DNA of 64,000 nt from Niastella yeongjuensis (GCF_900110245.1 NZ_FOCZ01000001.1:956740-1020739); one strand, 5' to 3'. Shown: positions 44,627 to 53,233, numbered from the stretch's first letter. Notes: generated from the letters alone by a model not told the origin. Made by a program: numbers and translations.

Positions 44627-45784
44627 CTACTTCATGAACTTTTTTATAATCCTGTTTTGCCCAACAATAAAGGCAGCTTCAAAGAGGAAGGGCATACGGG
44701 CCATTGTTTTCAGCACCCTTGTTTTTCTGCGCATATCTGCGCCGGCTCTTTTATAGAGTATTTGGTCGTAATTTTTTACAAAGGCTGCGCTGAAGTAGTT
44801 GTTGGCAAAACATTGCGTCACCTGTTCTGCGGCGAGTTTACCGCTGAGAACGGCATTGCCTATCCCATCTCCGCTAACCGGGTCAATCAGGGAAGCCGCG
44901 TCGCCTGCCAATAAAAAATGATCTCCGCTCATGCTTACCCATCGTGAACCCATGGGAAGTCCACAGCCTTGCAATGTTCCTACGGGTTGGGCATTTTTAA
45001 ACTTTTCCTTTAATACAGGTGATCGATCAATAAAATCATAAAAGGCGTTTTTGACGTTGATCTTATTGCTAACTACCATATCAGATAAAATGCCCATGCC
45101 GGCATTAACCAACCCACCTTTAATAGGAAATACCCAGAAATAACCAGGCAGGTATTTTTTGTCGAAGTACACTTCGGTACAGGTGTCTTCCATGCCTGAG
45201 ACCCCACTGTAATAAGCCCGCACACCGGCAACATGGTGTTTTCTGTCCATTTGGCGCGCGGTGAGTTTTTTAGCCGTAACGCCGTTGATGCCGTCAGCGC
45301 CAATCAGCATGGTGCAATCATACCGTTTGTTGGTGTCCTTTGCAATGACGGTATATCCGCTGGCAGACCTGACAACATCGCTTACCGAAACACCCTCCAC
45401 TGTATGGACCTCGCTATTGTTTTTGACGGCAGCAAAAAGAAAGTTGTCGAAATGCTCACGGGTAACGGTATAAGCTTCGAGGGTCCAGGTAAAATCAAGT
45501 TTTTTGTTATTGTAATAACAAAGCGTACTGCGGGTGGGCAGTTTTTCAGTAAAGGCAGCCAGCCTTTCGGCAAACTGCGGATCTATTTCATGAAGGAATT
45601 TAATGGCGCGGCCGGGAATGGCGTCGCCACATACTTTATCACGTGGAAACTGGTGCTTGTCGATTAGGGCTACCCGCAGTCCGGAATTTTTGAGCGCCAT
45701 AGCACAGGCGCAACCCGCGGGGCCTGCCCCTACTATAATTACATCGTAATGCTCACTGTTTTGAGGAGTTGCTATTGCGCTCAT
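44627..45784 (-). CDS. FAD-dependent oxidoreductase, geranylgeranyl-reductase family
   Basis: 385 residues. FAD-binding GxGxxG at the N-terminus (VIIVGAGPAGCACAMALKNSG, residues ~15-35, by motif), DKVCGDAIPG (GGR-family second motif), LIGADGINGVTAKKL and GDAASLIDPVSGDGIGNAVLSG (the flavin motif that places it near geranylgeranyl reductases), with an amphipathic C-terminus (RVLKTMARMPFLFEAAFIV) that could touch membranes. It probably reduces prenyl double bonds or hydroxylates a lipid. It is the first gene of a two-gene operon with APS kinase. Confidence 0.85.
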   Translation of the reverse strand: MSAIATPQNSEHYDVIIVGAGPAGCACAMALKNSGLRVALIDKHQFPRDKVCGDAIPGRAIKFLHEIDPQFAERLAAFTEKLPTRSTLCYYNNKKLDFTWTLEAYTVTREHFDNFLFAAVKNNSEVHTVEGVSVSDVVRSASGYTVIAKDTNKRYDCTMLIGADGINGVTAKKLTARQMDRKHHVAGVRAYYSGVSGMEDTCTEVYFDKKYLPGYFWVFPIKGGLVNAGMGILSDMVVSNKINVKNAFYDFIDRSPVLKEKFKNAQPVGTLQGCGLPMGSRWVSMSGDHFLLAGDAASLIDPVSGDGIGNAVLSGKLAAEQVTQCFANNYFSAAFVKNYDQILYKRAGADMRRKTRVLKTMARMPFLFEAAFIVGQNRIIKKFMK

Positions 45785-45843
45785 TTGATATTGAATTGAA
45801 TCCGAAATATTACGGTCTTTTGACTTTTGTCAGATGCGGATAA

Positions 45844-46185
45844 CTATTTTGCAGTAAGGGCCTGTCCTTCAAAAACGATCCCTGGCCAGCCATGTACCAT
45901 AAATTGCCTGATGTTTTGGTGGTCAGTTCCGGTGGGTGTATTTAATACTGACTGGTAATGTTCTGCAAATAAAGAAAGGGTGTCTTCCTTGCTCAGGTTA
46001 TTCAGTTGCGCAAATGCAAAAACCTTGGCGCTACCCTGATTTTGCGTAGCCTCATTGTAATTCTCGCCGTTTTTAAAGGCAGTGGGTTGATGTTGATAGT
46101 AAGTTTCTATGAACTCAATTACTTCTTTAAATGTAACGGAATTCTCCTTTAATTTTTTGAGTAGGGTAGTAAATTGCTCTTTCAT
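45844..46185 (-). CDS. HopJ-type effector family protein
   Basis: 113 residues matching the short HopJ family found in many non-pathogenic bacteria: VTFKEVIEFIETYYQHQPTAFKNG, NEATQNQGSAKVFAFAQLNNLSKEDTLSLFAEHY and IRQFMVHGWPGIVFEGQAL (cited by motif). No signal peptide, no secretion system near, so the effector name is historical; a cytoplasmic role is likely but unknown. It is transcribed alone, divergent from ridA. Confidence 0.82.
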   Translation of the reverse strand: MKEQFTTLLKKLKENSVTFKEVIEFIETYYQHQPTAFKNGENYNEATQNQGSAKVFAFAQLNNLSKEDTLSLFAEHYQSVLNTPTGTDHQNIRQFMVHGWPGIVFEGQALTAK

Positions 46186-46307
46186 GTAGCAAATGTAAGC
46201 TCAACTCTTTAAATGCTTTTTTCTTTTTCCAATCAGGTAAAAGGGTCGAAAGAAAAGGCACATATTATCAAATAAGTGTAATCTTTGTACCAAAAATCGA
46301 ATTTATC

Positions 46308-46691
46308 ATGGTTAATTTTAAAGACATTTCTGCCGGATACTCTAAATATGTTGAAGTTGATTTAGGGGCTTCCAAAATGGTCATCCTCTCTGGTCAGGTG
46401 GCTTTCGATGCTAACGGCAATACCGTTGGGAAAGATGATTTTGAGCAACAGGCCGAGCACATTTTCCAGTCTATAAAAAGCATTGTAGAAAAAGCTGGAG
46501 GAAGTATGGATAATGTTATCAAATTAACGAATTATGTGACTGATGTGGCTAACCTTCCTGTGTTCAGAAAGGTAAGAGACAAATATATTAACACCGCTCA
46601 ACCCCCTGCTTCTACAACTATGGAAGTAAGTAAGTTTGTTAAGGACGATTTATTGCTTGAAGTGGAAGCTACTGCGATCATTAGTAAATAA
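46308..46691 (+). CDS. RidA family enamine/imine deaminase-like protein
   Basis: 127 residues. YjgF/RidA-type features: SGQVAFDANGNTVG, DFEQQAEHIFQSIKSIVEKAG, VIKLTNYVTDVANLPVFRKVRDKYI with the conserved Arg, PPASTTMEVSKFV and the C-terminal LEVEATAII with the conserved glutamate. It should hydrolyse reactive imines/enamines from PLP enzymes, or be a diverged member with another ligand. A perfect terminator follows. RTTTG-like TAATCTTTG just upstream (46279-46287) may be its -7 region, one base off the consensus. Confidence 0.88.
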   Translation: MVNFKDISAGYSKYVEVDLGASKMVILSGQVAFDANGNTVGKDDFEQQAEHIFQSIKSIVEKAGGSMDNVIKLTNYVTDVANLPVFRKVRDKYINTAQPPASTTMEVSKFVKDDLLLEVEATAIISK

Positions 46692-46701
46692 GTAAAATAA
46701 A

Positions 46702-46735
46702 AAAGCGCAAATCCTTTATTGGGGATTTGCGCTTT
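46702..46735 (+). terminator. Bidirectional terminator between ridA and the thioredoxin-like gene
   Basis: Perfect 13-bp stem AAAGCGCAAATCC / GGATTTGCGCTTT with an 8-base loop, flanked by A and T runs. A second small repeat, ACACGT-TCA-ACGTGT, follows at 46736-46750. Confidence 0.92.
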
Positions 46736-46752
46736 ACACGTTCAACGTGTTA

Positions 46753-48153
46753 TTATTGCAGCCATTCGTTTATTACAGATGCATCATATTGTGTCAAAGT
46801 CACTGGCAGCAATTGATTATTATTTATGTTCCCTGCTTTATCGATCAAAAACGTTCTGGGCACAAAATCTGCCTGATAGTCCTTACATATTTTTAGATTG
46901 TTCCATCCCCTGGCTAATACATTCACCCCCTCGATCTGTAGTTCTTCCACCTTTGTTTTCCATTTGTTGGCATCTTCTTCAAAGCAAATATTTAGGAAAA
47001 CGATGTTTTTATCTTTATACTTTTCTTTGATCACAGGACCGTACTTCGTAAAATCACTGATACAGACTCCGTTGGTTGCCGACCAGAAATTGAGATAGAC
47101 CCATTTGCCTTTAAAGTCGGAAAGGGAAACGTTGTTGCCGTTTATATCTTCCAGGGTGAAATCAGGAGCGGGATTGCCATTTTTAATTTTGCCAAAATTC
47201 ACGTCCATTGTTTTTATCCTTTCCTTAATGGAGGCATTCTGGCAAAGTGGTTTGTAGTCGTCAGACAAGCGAAGGGCTTCTGCATAGGAACCACCCCGGT
47301 ATATGTCCTGAAGGTAGTTCATGATGAGCCAGTCTTTTATCACCGGAACGTTAACATCGCCAACGATTGATTGGTATCGTACCTGATAATTAATAGGGGT
47401 ACTGTCTGTTTTAGCTTTTGAAGGAACCGGATCAGTATTTTTATATTGAAGCAAGAAAGTGCGGTAGAATTCTGAAGCATAAAACAGTGGTTCGTTGCCC
47501 GTAAGATATTCCTGACCTGCAGGAATAAGGGCTGCGAATTTATTATACAGTTCTTTCCCGATTATTTTTTCATTCGGCTTAAGGGCGCAGACCGGGTTAA
47601 ACAAAAGCCAATTGGTCAGATGCCTGTAGTATATTTCGTGAATTGTTTCTTTAATACTGGGAGAGGGCTGTTGAATTCGTTGCAGGTAGTCTTTTAACTG
47701 CTGGTTGTAGATAACATTCAGTAAACTGTCTGATCTTTTTTCAGCAGCGGCATTAATTTCTTCAAGCCGGCCATCGAACAGGGCGGAATTATCGATCGCT
47801 GCTGTTATTTCTTTTTTTCGCTGGGGATTACTGGCACTCAGGTTATAGGTTAAAAGCGATTCATCCAGCGTTAGATCAATGCTGTCACCGGGTACCACAG
47901 GAAAACGCAGGTCCTGGCCTGAATAGTTTATAGTGACGTAGTTACCCGTTTGTAAGTTGATTTCTTCTTTAAAGTAACCGGAGTCGCTTACGAGCACAGA
48001 GTCTATTCTGTTTTGCAACATACCGTCTACAGAAACAATTATGAAATCATTTGCGGGGTGAAGAACCATTCCTTTGATAACTGTCATATTCTGGGCTATT
48101 CCAGAAAGCATAAATAGCAGCAAGCCGCCAACTAGCAGGACGCTTTTGGTCAT
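46753..48153 (-). CDS. TlpA-like thioredoxin-fold protein lacking the first active-site cysteine
   Basis: 466 residues: signal peptide (MTKSVLLVGGLLLFMLSGIAQ), a DUF4369-like N-terminal region (VIKGMVLHPANDFIIVS, VPGDSIDLTLDE), a helical middle part, and a C-terminal TlpA/AhpC-TSA domain (KNGNPAPDFTLEDINGNNVSLSDFKGKWVYLNFWSATNGVC, about residues 320-362). The usual CxxC is NGVC here, so the N-terminal nucleophilic cysteine is replaced by Asn; classic disulfide reductase activity is unlikely. The cis-proline (FVPRTFLI) is retained. Monocistronic, with a terminator 18 bases downstream. Confidence 0.85.
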   Translation of the reverse strand: MTKSVLLVGGLLLFMLSGIAQNMTVIKGMVLHPANDFIIVSVDGMLQNRIDSVLVSDSGYFKEEINLQTGNYVTINYSGQDLRFPVVPGDSIDLTLDESLLTYNLSASNPQRKKEITAAIDNSALFDGRLEEINAAAEKRSDSLLNVIYNQQLKDYLQRIQQPSPSIKETIHEIYYRHLTNWLLFNPVCALKPNEKIIGKELYNKFAALIPAGQEYLTGNEPLFYASEFYRTFLLQYKNTDPVPSKAKTDSTPINYQVRYQSIVGDVNVPVIKDWLIMNYLQDIYRGGSYAEALRLSDDYKPLCQNASIKERIKTMDVNFGKIKNGNPAPDFTLEDINGNNVSLSDFKGKWVYLNFWSATNGVCISDFTKYGPVIKEKYKDKNIVFLNICFEEDANKWKTKVEELQIEGVNVLARGWNNLKICKDYQADFVPRTFLIDKAGNINNNQLLPVTLTQYDASVINEWLQ

Positions 48154-48500
48154 TTTTCAATCAATTTTATAAGGGTCGAATTACGAAGCGATAAATATCT
48201 AAAAAAAAGACATACTATCCCAGAAAATAATCGTTTTTAAAACACTTATGCAGAAAAGTAACTGTGCGGAGTCGTGAACGGTTACTTTGATATAGAGAAA
48301 TTCATCCTTTCCTGAAATGCATTTAACGGCAGGAATCCTGTTTGGTTCCGGCGGGCTTTTAAATGGTTAGCCAGATCGGCTAGAAATAATCATTATAAAT
48401 ATGTATTATTTATTGTATATTAATAAGTTATAACACTATATTTTCCTTAAACAGCTATAACTGATTGAGGGATAATTGTTTAGAGTGTCAATCTTGCTTC
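48154..48500. other. Intergenic region with an AAAGTAAC/GTTACTTT inverted repeat
   Basis: No gene. AAAGTAAC (48255-48262) and GTTACTTT (48281-48288) form an 8-bp inverted repeat with an 18-base spacer, about 105 bases upstream of the thioredoxin-like gene; it may be an operator. The rest is AT-rich without other structure that I can see. Confidence 0.35.
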
Positions 48501-48590
48501 ATCCATGTGTCAACCATGTGTGAAGCATGTGTGTTTCATTGGAGAGGGAACATGTTTGACACATGGTTGACACATGGTCGACACATGGTT
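48501..48590. repeat. Palindromic array of 11-bp units
   Basis: On the right, GACACATGGTT (48558), GACACATGGTC (48569) and GACACATGGTT (48580) are in tandem with an 11-bp period, preceded by the degenerate GGAACATGTTT (48547). On the left, ATCCATGTGTC (48501), AACCATGTGTG (48512) and AAGCATGTGTG (48523) are the same unit in the opposite orientation, also at 11 bp. The arms include a perfect 19-bp inverted repeat (48503-48521 with 48559-48577) that extends inward to nearly 28 paired bases. It lies 53-142 bases before the start of the 286-residue gene. Confidence 0.9.
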
Positions 48591-48642
48591 CACGCCAGAG
48601 GTTATTTTATGTATTCCTGGGGAAACTATACGTGCTTGACAT

Positions 48643-49503
48643 ATGATGTCAAAGGGTGTTGATTTATTTGCAGCCTTGAAACTTATGGAAACAAAAAATA
48701 CTCCCCAGCAACAGGCGTTTGATTTTGCTTTTTTGGATTTGAAAGCTAATCGTTATGAGATTGCCGAATCTAAATTTGAACAGCTTACCAGGAACACCAA
48801 TGATTATTCCGCATGGTGCGGGATGGGTCTATCGAAGATGGGGTTATTGTTAGCAAACAATAGTACCGTCGCCGAGATTGAATACTGTTTTCTTAAAGCC
48901 AAATCTTACAACCCTGAAAGAACAGAGGAAATCGAACTGTTGTATGCAAAGTCTGTCTTTGATTTGATAAGGGCTTATTATGCTGCCTTTCAACAAAACC
49001 TTGGGAAGCTAAAGTCGCTAAATGTCGATTTGGCAATTGGTATCGGAACCGCTATCATTGGCGGTGTGGCGGCAGGTGGTCAAAAGTCCATAGTAGGGCA
49101 GCTGATGGGAGTCGGTGTGTCAGGAGCAGGGGTGTACAGCTTTAATAATACGTTGAATCAAAAGCAAGATATCAGGCAATTAAATCAATTTCTGTTAGAT
49201 TCCGCCAACGAGTTATATGCCTCTTTAAAATCCTTTATTACTATCCGAAACGCACAGGTAGAAGATGGAGAAAGAACTTTCCTGGAGGCGAGGTATCAGT
49301 TTGAACAAGTGTTGCTTACCCACCAGGAGCAGCAAAACGTACCTTGGTTCAATAATAAAACAAAGTTGGCTTTGTCTCTGCTGCTATGGCCCCTTTTTTT
49401 ATATGGGCTTTACCAAACTGAGTTGGTATCAAAAAGAGGTAAATGGCTTATTGTGGGAGGTATTTTCCTCTTGTGCCTATTAGGGAAGCTTTCAAAAAAT
49501 TAA
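48643..49503 (+). CDS. Unknown membrane protein with TPR-like N-terminus
   Basis: 286 residues, not recognised. The N-terminal half looks TPR-like (DFAFLDLKANRYEIAESKFEQLTRNTNDYSAWCGMGLSKMG and ERTEEIELLYAKS, cited by motif). A Gly-rich hydrophobic stretch follows (DLAIGIGTAIIGGVAAGG, near residue 137) that may enter the membrane, then a helical region, and two predicted membrane helices at the end (LALSLLLWPLFLYGLY and WLIVGGIFLLCLLGKL). Starts at 48643 or 48646 are both possible. The palindromic 11-bp array upstream is the likely control region. It stands alone and converges on the WYL regulator gene. Confidence 0.65.
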   Translation: MMSKGVDLFAALKLMETKNTPQQQAFDFAFLDLKANRYEIAESKFEQLTRNTNDYSAWCGMGLSKMGLLLANNSTVAEIEYCFLKAKSYNPERTEEIELLYAKSVFDLIRAYYAAFQQNLGKLKSLNVDLAIGIGTAIIGGVAAGGQKSIVGQLMGVGVSGAGVYSFNNTLNQKQDIRQLNQFLLDSANELYASLKSFITIRNAQVEDGERTFLEARYQFEQVLLTHQEQQNVPWFNNKTKLALSLLLWPLFLYGLYQTELVSKRGKWLIVGGIFLLCLLGKLSKN

Positions 49504-49541
49504 GACCAGTAAAGAGCTGCATGCCAGCGATATTGTTTTTG

Positions 49542-50606
49542 TCAGTAATCTTTATTGGCCTCTTCTTCATTTATAAACAGGTTCATTTTTTGTACTGCAG
49601 CAGCTCTTTCTAATTTTGTAACAATGAGGTTTTGAAGAACTTTTGGTTGATGCACTTTTACCTTGTCCAAACCGTAGACCAAAAAGCCAACCAGTTCGCG
49701 GCCGATACTGCAATGCAAGTGTAACATATAGTTGCCGTTTTTTAAAAGTTTCCAATCCTGACTGTGATGCCAGTAAAGCGTCTTCCACATCTCACCATAA
49801 CCTTTAGTAAATTCAATTTTTATGTGATAGGTTCTATTATTGATTGGAGCTGAAATGCCAAAAATGGAGTCAAATTTCTGCTTATAATCAGGAATGTATT
49901 GTTTCCGGCTGAACGATTCATTCGTGAATCTGACACGAAGCGTTTTGTCGATGTTAAACAGCAATAACTGGTGATTCTTTGTCTCTAGTCCGGCAATGCG
50001 TACTGTTCCCCTGTGAAAGACCAGTTCCATCGGATACATGGAGAGCGGAAACGGATTCTCAGGCAAATGATTGTTGGCCGCATTCAAAATGTCCTGTTCA
50101 ATCACAATGATGCGTTGGTTGTGCAATGCCCAGATTAGTTCTTCGATAAGCGTATGTTCTATTTCGCTGTACATGCTTTCAAAATAATTGGTACGGCGCA
50201 TATACAGTTCATGAGTCTGGATGAATTTTTGATATTGGCTTTTGGAGGCATTTTTGTAAACAATGCGTTCCAGGTTTTCAATGGATGATTTGCGCTGTTC
50301 AATAATGGAGTGGGGAGCAAAATTTTTCAGCAGGAAAAATGAATTGATGTCATATTGTGAAATTTTTTCCGAAGCCTCATCATATTCCAGCTTCCATGTT
50401 TTATGGTTCTTTTCATTAATGTATTCGATCACATTTTCGCCTTCAGCAATCTGCAAAGACTTTAATTGATTGAGGTCACGGTATAACTGCCGGTCACTGA
50501 CCTTGATACCGGCGGTTTTCGCCCATTGGGAAATAATTTCAATAGTGACGGGGCCTCTGCGAAGGCGGTTGTAAATACGGATTAGACGTTCAATATGAGC
50601 AGACAT
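49542..50606 (-). CDS. WYL-domain transcriptional regulator (DeoR/YafY-like)
   Basis: 354 residues. The N-terminal winged HTH (MSAHIERLIRIYNRLRRGPVTIEIISQWA, KVSDRQLYRDLNQLKSL; about residues 1-60) matches YafY-type regulators. The middle and C-terminal parts contain a WYL-like domain (PMELVFHRGTVRIAGLETKNHQLLLFNIDKTLRVRFT, by motif) in which the canonical WYL triad is diverged, and a WCX-like C-terminus. WYL proteins often sense nucleic acids or nucleotides and control defence or DNA-damage genes. It precedes the accessory region by about 3 kb; targets are unknown. Confidence 0.8.
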   Translation of the reverse strand: MSAHIERLIRIYNRLRRGPVTIEIISQWAKTAGIKVSDRQLYRDLNQLKSLQIAEGENVIEYINEKNHKTWKLEYDEASEKISQYDINSFFLLKNFAPHSIIEQRKSSIENLERIVYKNASKSQYQKFIQTHELYMRRTNYFESMYSEIEHTLIEELIWALHNQRIIVIEQDILNAANNHLPENPFPLSMYPMELVFHRGTVRIAGLETKNHQLLLFNIDKTLRVRFTNESFSRKQYIPDYKQKFDSIFGISAPINNRTYHIKIEFTKGYGEMWKTLYWHHSQDWKLLKNGNYMLHLHCSIGRELVGFLVYGLDKVKVHQPKVLQNLIVTKLERAAAVQKMNLFINEEEANKDY

Positions 50607-50674
50607 GGGTTTATGTTATAAGTTCGGGAATAAGCGGCTTCTGTAAGAGTGCTAAGGGCCATTGACCTACGCAA

Positions 50675-50887
50675 TCATCTTATAATACCTGGAACGGGTT
50701 CGGTTTCATTTGATAAAGATTCGCCAACCTTTTCCTCTATGAGTTCCTGAGGCAACACCAGGTGCCCAATATTACGAAGCACAATCTCCAGGTGCTTATC
50801 AGGATGCTCGGTTTCCTTTTTTACAAAGGCCGTAGCAATTACTACCATGGATACTGAAAGGACGGCGAGTAAGGAATATTGTCTCAT
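50675..50887 (-). CDS. Small membrane-anchored protein, possibly a sensor-kinase remnant
   Basis: 70 residues: an N-terminal membrane segment or uncleaved signal (MRQYSLLAVLSVSMVVIATAF) followed by a hydrophilic tail with HLEIVLRNIGHLVL. That last stretch resembles the start of the periplasmic region of many Bacteroidota sensor histidine kinases (LEIVLREIGH-type, from memory). The rest of such a kinase is missing. It may be a short functional peptide or a 5' remnant. It lies 68 bases upstream of the WYL gene in the same direction. Confidence 0.45.
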   Translation of the reverse strand: MRQYSLLAVLSVSMVVIATAFVKKETEHPDKHLEIVLRNIGHLVLPQELIEEKVGESLSNETEPVPGIIR

Positions 50888-51009
50888 ATTGATAAAGGTG
50901 GACTTTGATCCCTAATGTAAATCGAATTTAAACAGCATTTACATTGTTTTACAACCTTTTTACACCTTTTCGGGTTGCACCGGCGGAATAACGGGTAGGT
51001 TTGTCAGCT

Positions 51010-52382
51010 ATGAAAAAAATCAGTTTAGCAGTCCTTTTATGCTATTGGCTTACAGTGGTCACCGCACAACAGCAGTATTCAAAAGCCGTAAAAGAACAGA
51101 TCGCCCGGGTAGAAGCCAACTTGTCGGGCGGCCTGATTATCGACGGTAAACTATACAGCCTTACCGAAAGAATGAAGTATTACAACGTGCAGGGATTAAG
51201 TGTCGCTGTTATCGATAATTACCAGATTGTGTGGGCCAAGGGGTATGGTTATGCCGACAAAAAAGAAGGCCGGAAAGTAACTGTAAACACCCTATTTGAA
51301 CCCGGATCGATCAGTAAATCACTAAACGCGGTAGGTATCCTGCAATTGGCGCAGCAGGGAAAACTGAACCTCCATCAGGACATCAACCAGTACCTGGTCA
51401 ATTGGAAATTCCCTTATGATACCGTGTCTCATGGCAAAAAAATTACAACTGCCCAGTTGCTCAGCCACACCGCAGGCCTTACGGTTCATGGTTTTCCCGG
51501 TTATCAACGGAGGTGTTGAACCAGGATATGGTGAAACTGCATACAACGCCCTACAAAAATGATGCGGCCATGGGCACCTTCCTGCAAAACAGGAATGGCG
51601 AAAAATACTTTGTTCATGCGGCGGGTAACGAGGGATTCACGGGTTATTTCCTTGCCGGGCTCACCAATGGAAAAGGAGTGGCGTTGTTTGTGAATTCCGA
51701 TGACGGTCATGTTTTACTCGAGTTAATCAACAGCGTAGCACTGGTATACGACTGGAAAGGGTTTCGCAAGCCTGAGCAAATAACCACGGTACCAGTAAAC
51801 GAAACGCTCTGCTCGAAATACATCGGCGAATATATACTAGACGGATGGTTGTCAGAGATAGAAAAAGGAAAAGATGGGCTTTACTTATGGACCGATGGCA
51901 TCACCAGCAAAATGTATTTTACGTCGACAACCGATTTTCGCAACATCGAATTGGGGGGCACAAAGACTTTTACTTTCGATAACGCCGGGAAAGTAACCGG
52001 TTATTCGAATACGATTAATAGCCGGCTGCGTGCAACTGGACAAAAGATAACCAATTTAGATACACTGAAACCGAGACCCGGGCAATCGGGTGTCCTTGGT
52101 CGTCATTTGTTGGAAACAAAAAATTACGACAAAGCGATTGACTTTTTATCACAAGGTATAGAGAGTCAACCTTCTGATTCGTTGCTGATAAGAGACCTGG
52201 CTCACTCGTATCTCTTTAAGGGTGATTTCGCCAAAGCAATTGAGTTATATCAACAATATTTAAAGCGGGGACACACGGGGAACGAATTAAGCGAAAGTTT
52301 GAAAAATGATTTTGAATATTTCCGAAAAGCAGGATTTGATCATTCAGTGATAAAAAAAGCAAGCGGGATACTTTCACTATAG
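51010..52382 (+). pseudogene. Broken serine hydrolase (beta-lactamase-family) gene
   Basis: The 5' part (51010-51519) has a signal peptide, GLSVAVIDNYQIVWAKGYGYAD and the SxxK motif in EPGSISKSLNA, up to TTAQLLSHTAGLTVHGFPGY, where it runs into a stop (QRRC). The 3' part (51513-52382, other frame) resumes with LNQDMVKLHTTPYKNDAAMG, the third motif HAAGNEGFTGYF, and a C-terminal TPR-like tail. The section between, about 150 residues with the second catalytic motif (YxN), is missing. Thus an internal deletion plus frameshift at about 51500-51515 destroyed the gene. The 3' part might still be translated but would lack SxxK. Confidence 0.85.
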
Positions 52383-52402
52383 GATTAATTAAAAACATAA
52401 TT

Positions 52403-53092
52403 ATGAAACATATTCACGTGTATACTTTGCTCTTCATGTTTGTTTTTTGCACATCCTGTAGAGGACAAAACAAACCCAACCTCTCAAAAGAAAAAATCAA
52501 ATCAGAAACCAAAGAAGTATCCACTTCCAGATGGAGTGACACCAAATATGAGTATACTGATTCTGTCGGTAAGCGCCTGATCATACAAAACGGCTTCCCA
52601 AGAGGAGAACGATACACAGACCCTAATGGGAAGGAGTATCTTAAAGTTATCTTTTGGACTCGATTAATCAACGAAACAGATAATCCCCTCGAATTAAAGA
52701 TTGACTTTCCTGCAGATTCATTTGAGGTTCCGTGGTTACCCGGTAAATACTATAAAATTCTACTTCCACCCGATACAATGACAATTGATAAAGAACCATT
52801 GTATGACTATGGTCTGACAGGATTAAAATCTTTTTTAGATGCTGGTATTCACAAGCCGTCATCTTTACAAAGAACTATTAACCCCAAAGAATCGAATGGT
52901 TTTTATGTTGTAATACTTAGCCGGATCACTGAAGGAGCACCGGGGGCCTTGCGAACAGGGCTTAGCCTGAAAGGGCAAGATCTTTTTTATAGAGTTTCAC
53001 TTGTCAAAGGCCCGTCACCGCTCTCATTAATAAGCGAAAAAGAAATTCATTGTGGAAGTATTAATTTGAAAAACTTGATTTTACCAAAATAA
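52403..53092 (+). CDS. Lipoprotein of unknown function
   Basis: 229 residues with signal peptide and lipobox (YTLLFMFVFCTSCRGQN). The mature part is beta-rich (YLKVIFWTRLINETDNPLELKI, FEVPWLPGKYYKILLPPDTM, GFYVVILSRITEGAPGALRTGLSL). No family recognised. It starts 20 bases after the remains of the serine hydrolase gene and may once have been co-expressed with it. It is the last gene before the accessory island; a hairpin terminator follows at 53154. Confidence 0.65.
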   Translation: MKHIHVYTLLFMFVFCTSCRGQNKPNLSKEKIKSETKEVSTSRWSDTKYEYTDSVGKRLIIQNGFPRGERYTDPNGKEYLKVIFWTRLINETDNPLELKIDFPADSFEVPWLPGKYYKILLPPDTMTIDKEPLYDYGLTGLKSFLDAGIHKPSSLQRTINPKESNGFYVVILSRITEGAPGALRTGLSLKGQDLFYRVSLVKGPSPLSLISEKEIHCGSINLKNLILPK

Positions 53093-53153
53093 CAAAAGCC
53101 AGCGCACAATCAGAGTGTATAAGAAATAGTGGAGGCACGAAACCAGTAAATAA

Positions 53154-53179
53154 AAAAGCCAGTCTTACGACCGGCTTTT
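53154..53179 (+). terminator. Terminator-like hairpin at the island border
   Basis: AAAAGCCaGTC / GACcGGCTTTT with loop TTAC (10 pairs, one A-C mismatch), symmetric A and T runs; may work in both directions. It lies 4 bases left of the tRNA-Asn 3' copy. Confidence 0.75.
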
Positions 53180-53183
53180 AAAG

Positions 53184-53233
53184 TTGCTCCCCCTTCAGGA
53201 CTTGAACCTAAGACTCTCTGATTAACAGCGGCG
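53184..53233 (-). repeat. tRNA-Asn 3' fragment, attachment-site copy 1
   Basis: Read on the minus strand it contains the anticodon region CTGTTAATCAG (GTT), the T arm GGTTCAAGTCC and the acceptor strand GGGGGAGC of tRNA-Asn, but the 5' half of the tRNA is absent. The same segment occurs at 56547-56596 with two or three changes. To the right both copies continue with related sequence (GCTTAATC, GGGTT, CTTAACT) for about 70 bases. It is the left border of an integrated element. Confidence 0.85.

Noticed and set aside
48501..48590. A small CRISPR array
   Set aside because: The repeats are 11 bp, contiguous and in both orientations, with no spacers and no cas genes.
48465..48662. A 65-codon plus-strand ORF across the repeat array
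   Set aside because: Its sequence is only the translation of the repeats (many Cys/His/Met) and it overlaps the next gene; no support for coding.
53184..53233. A complete tRNA-Asn gene on the minus strand
   Set aside because: Only the anticodon loop to the acceptor end is present; the bases upstream cannot form the D arm or the 5' acceptor strand. The same holds for 56547-56596.
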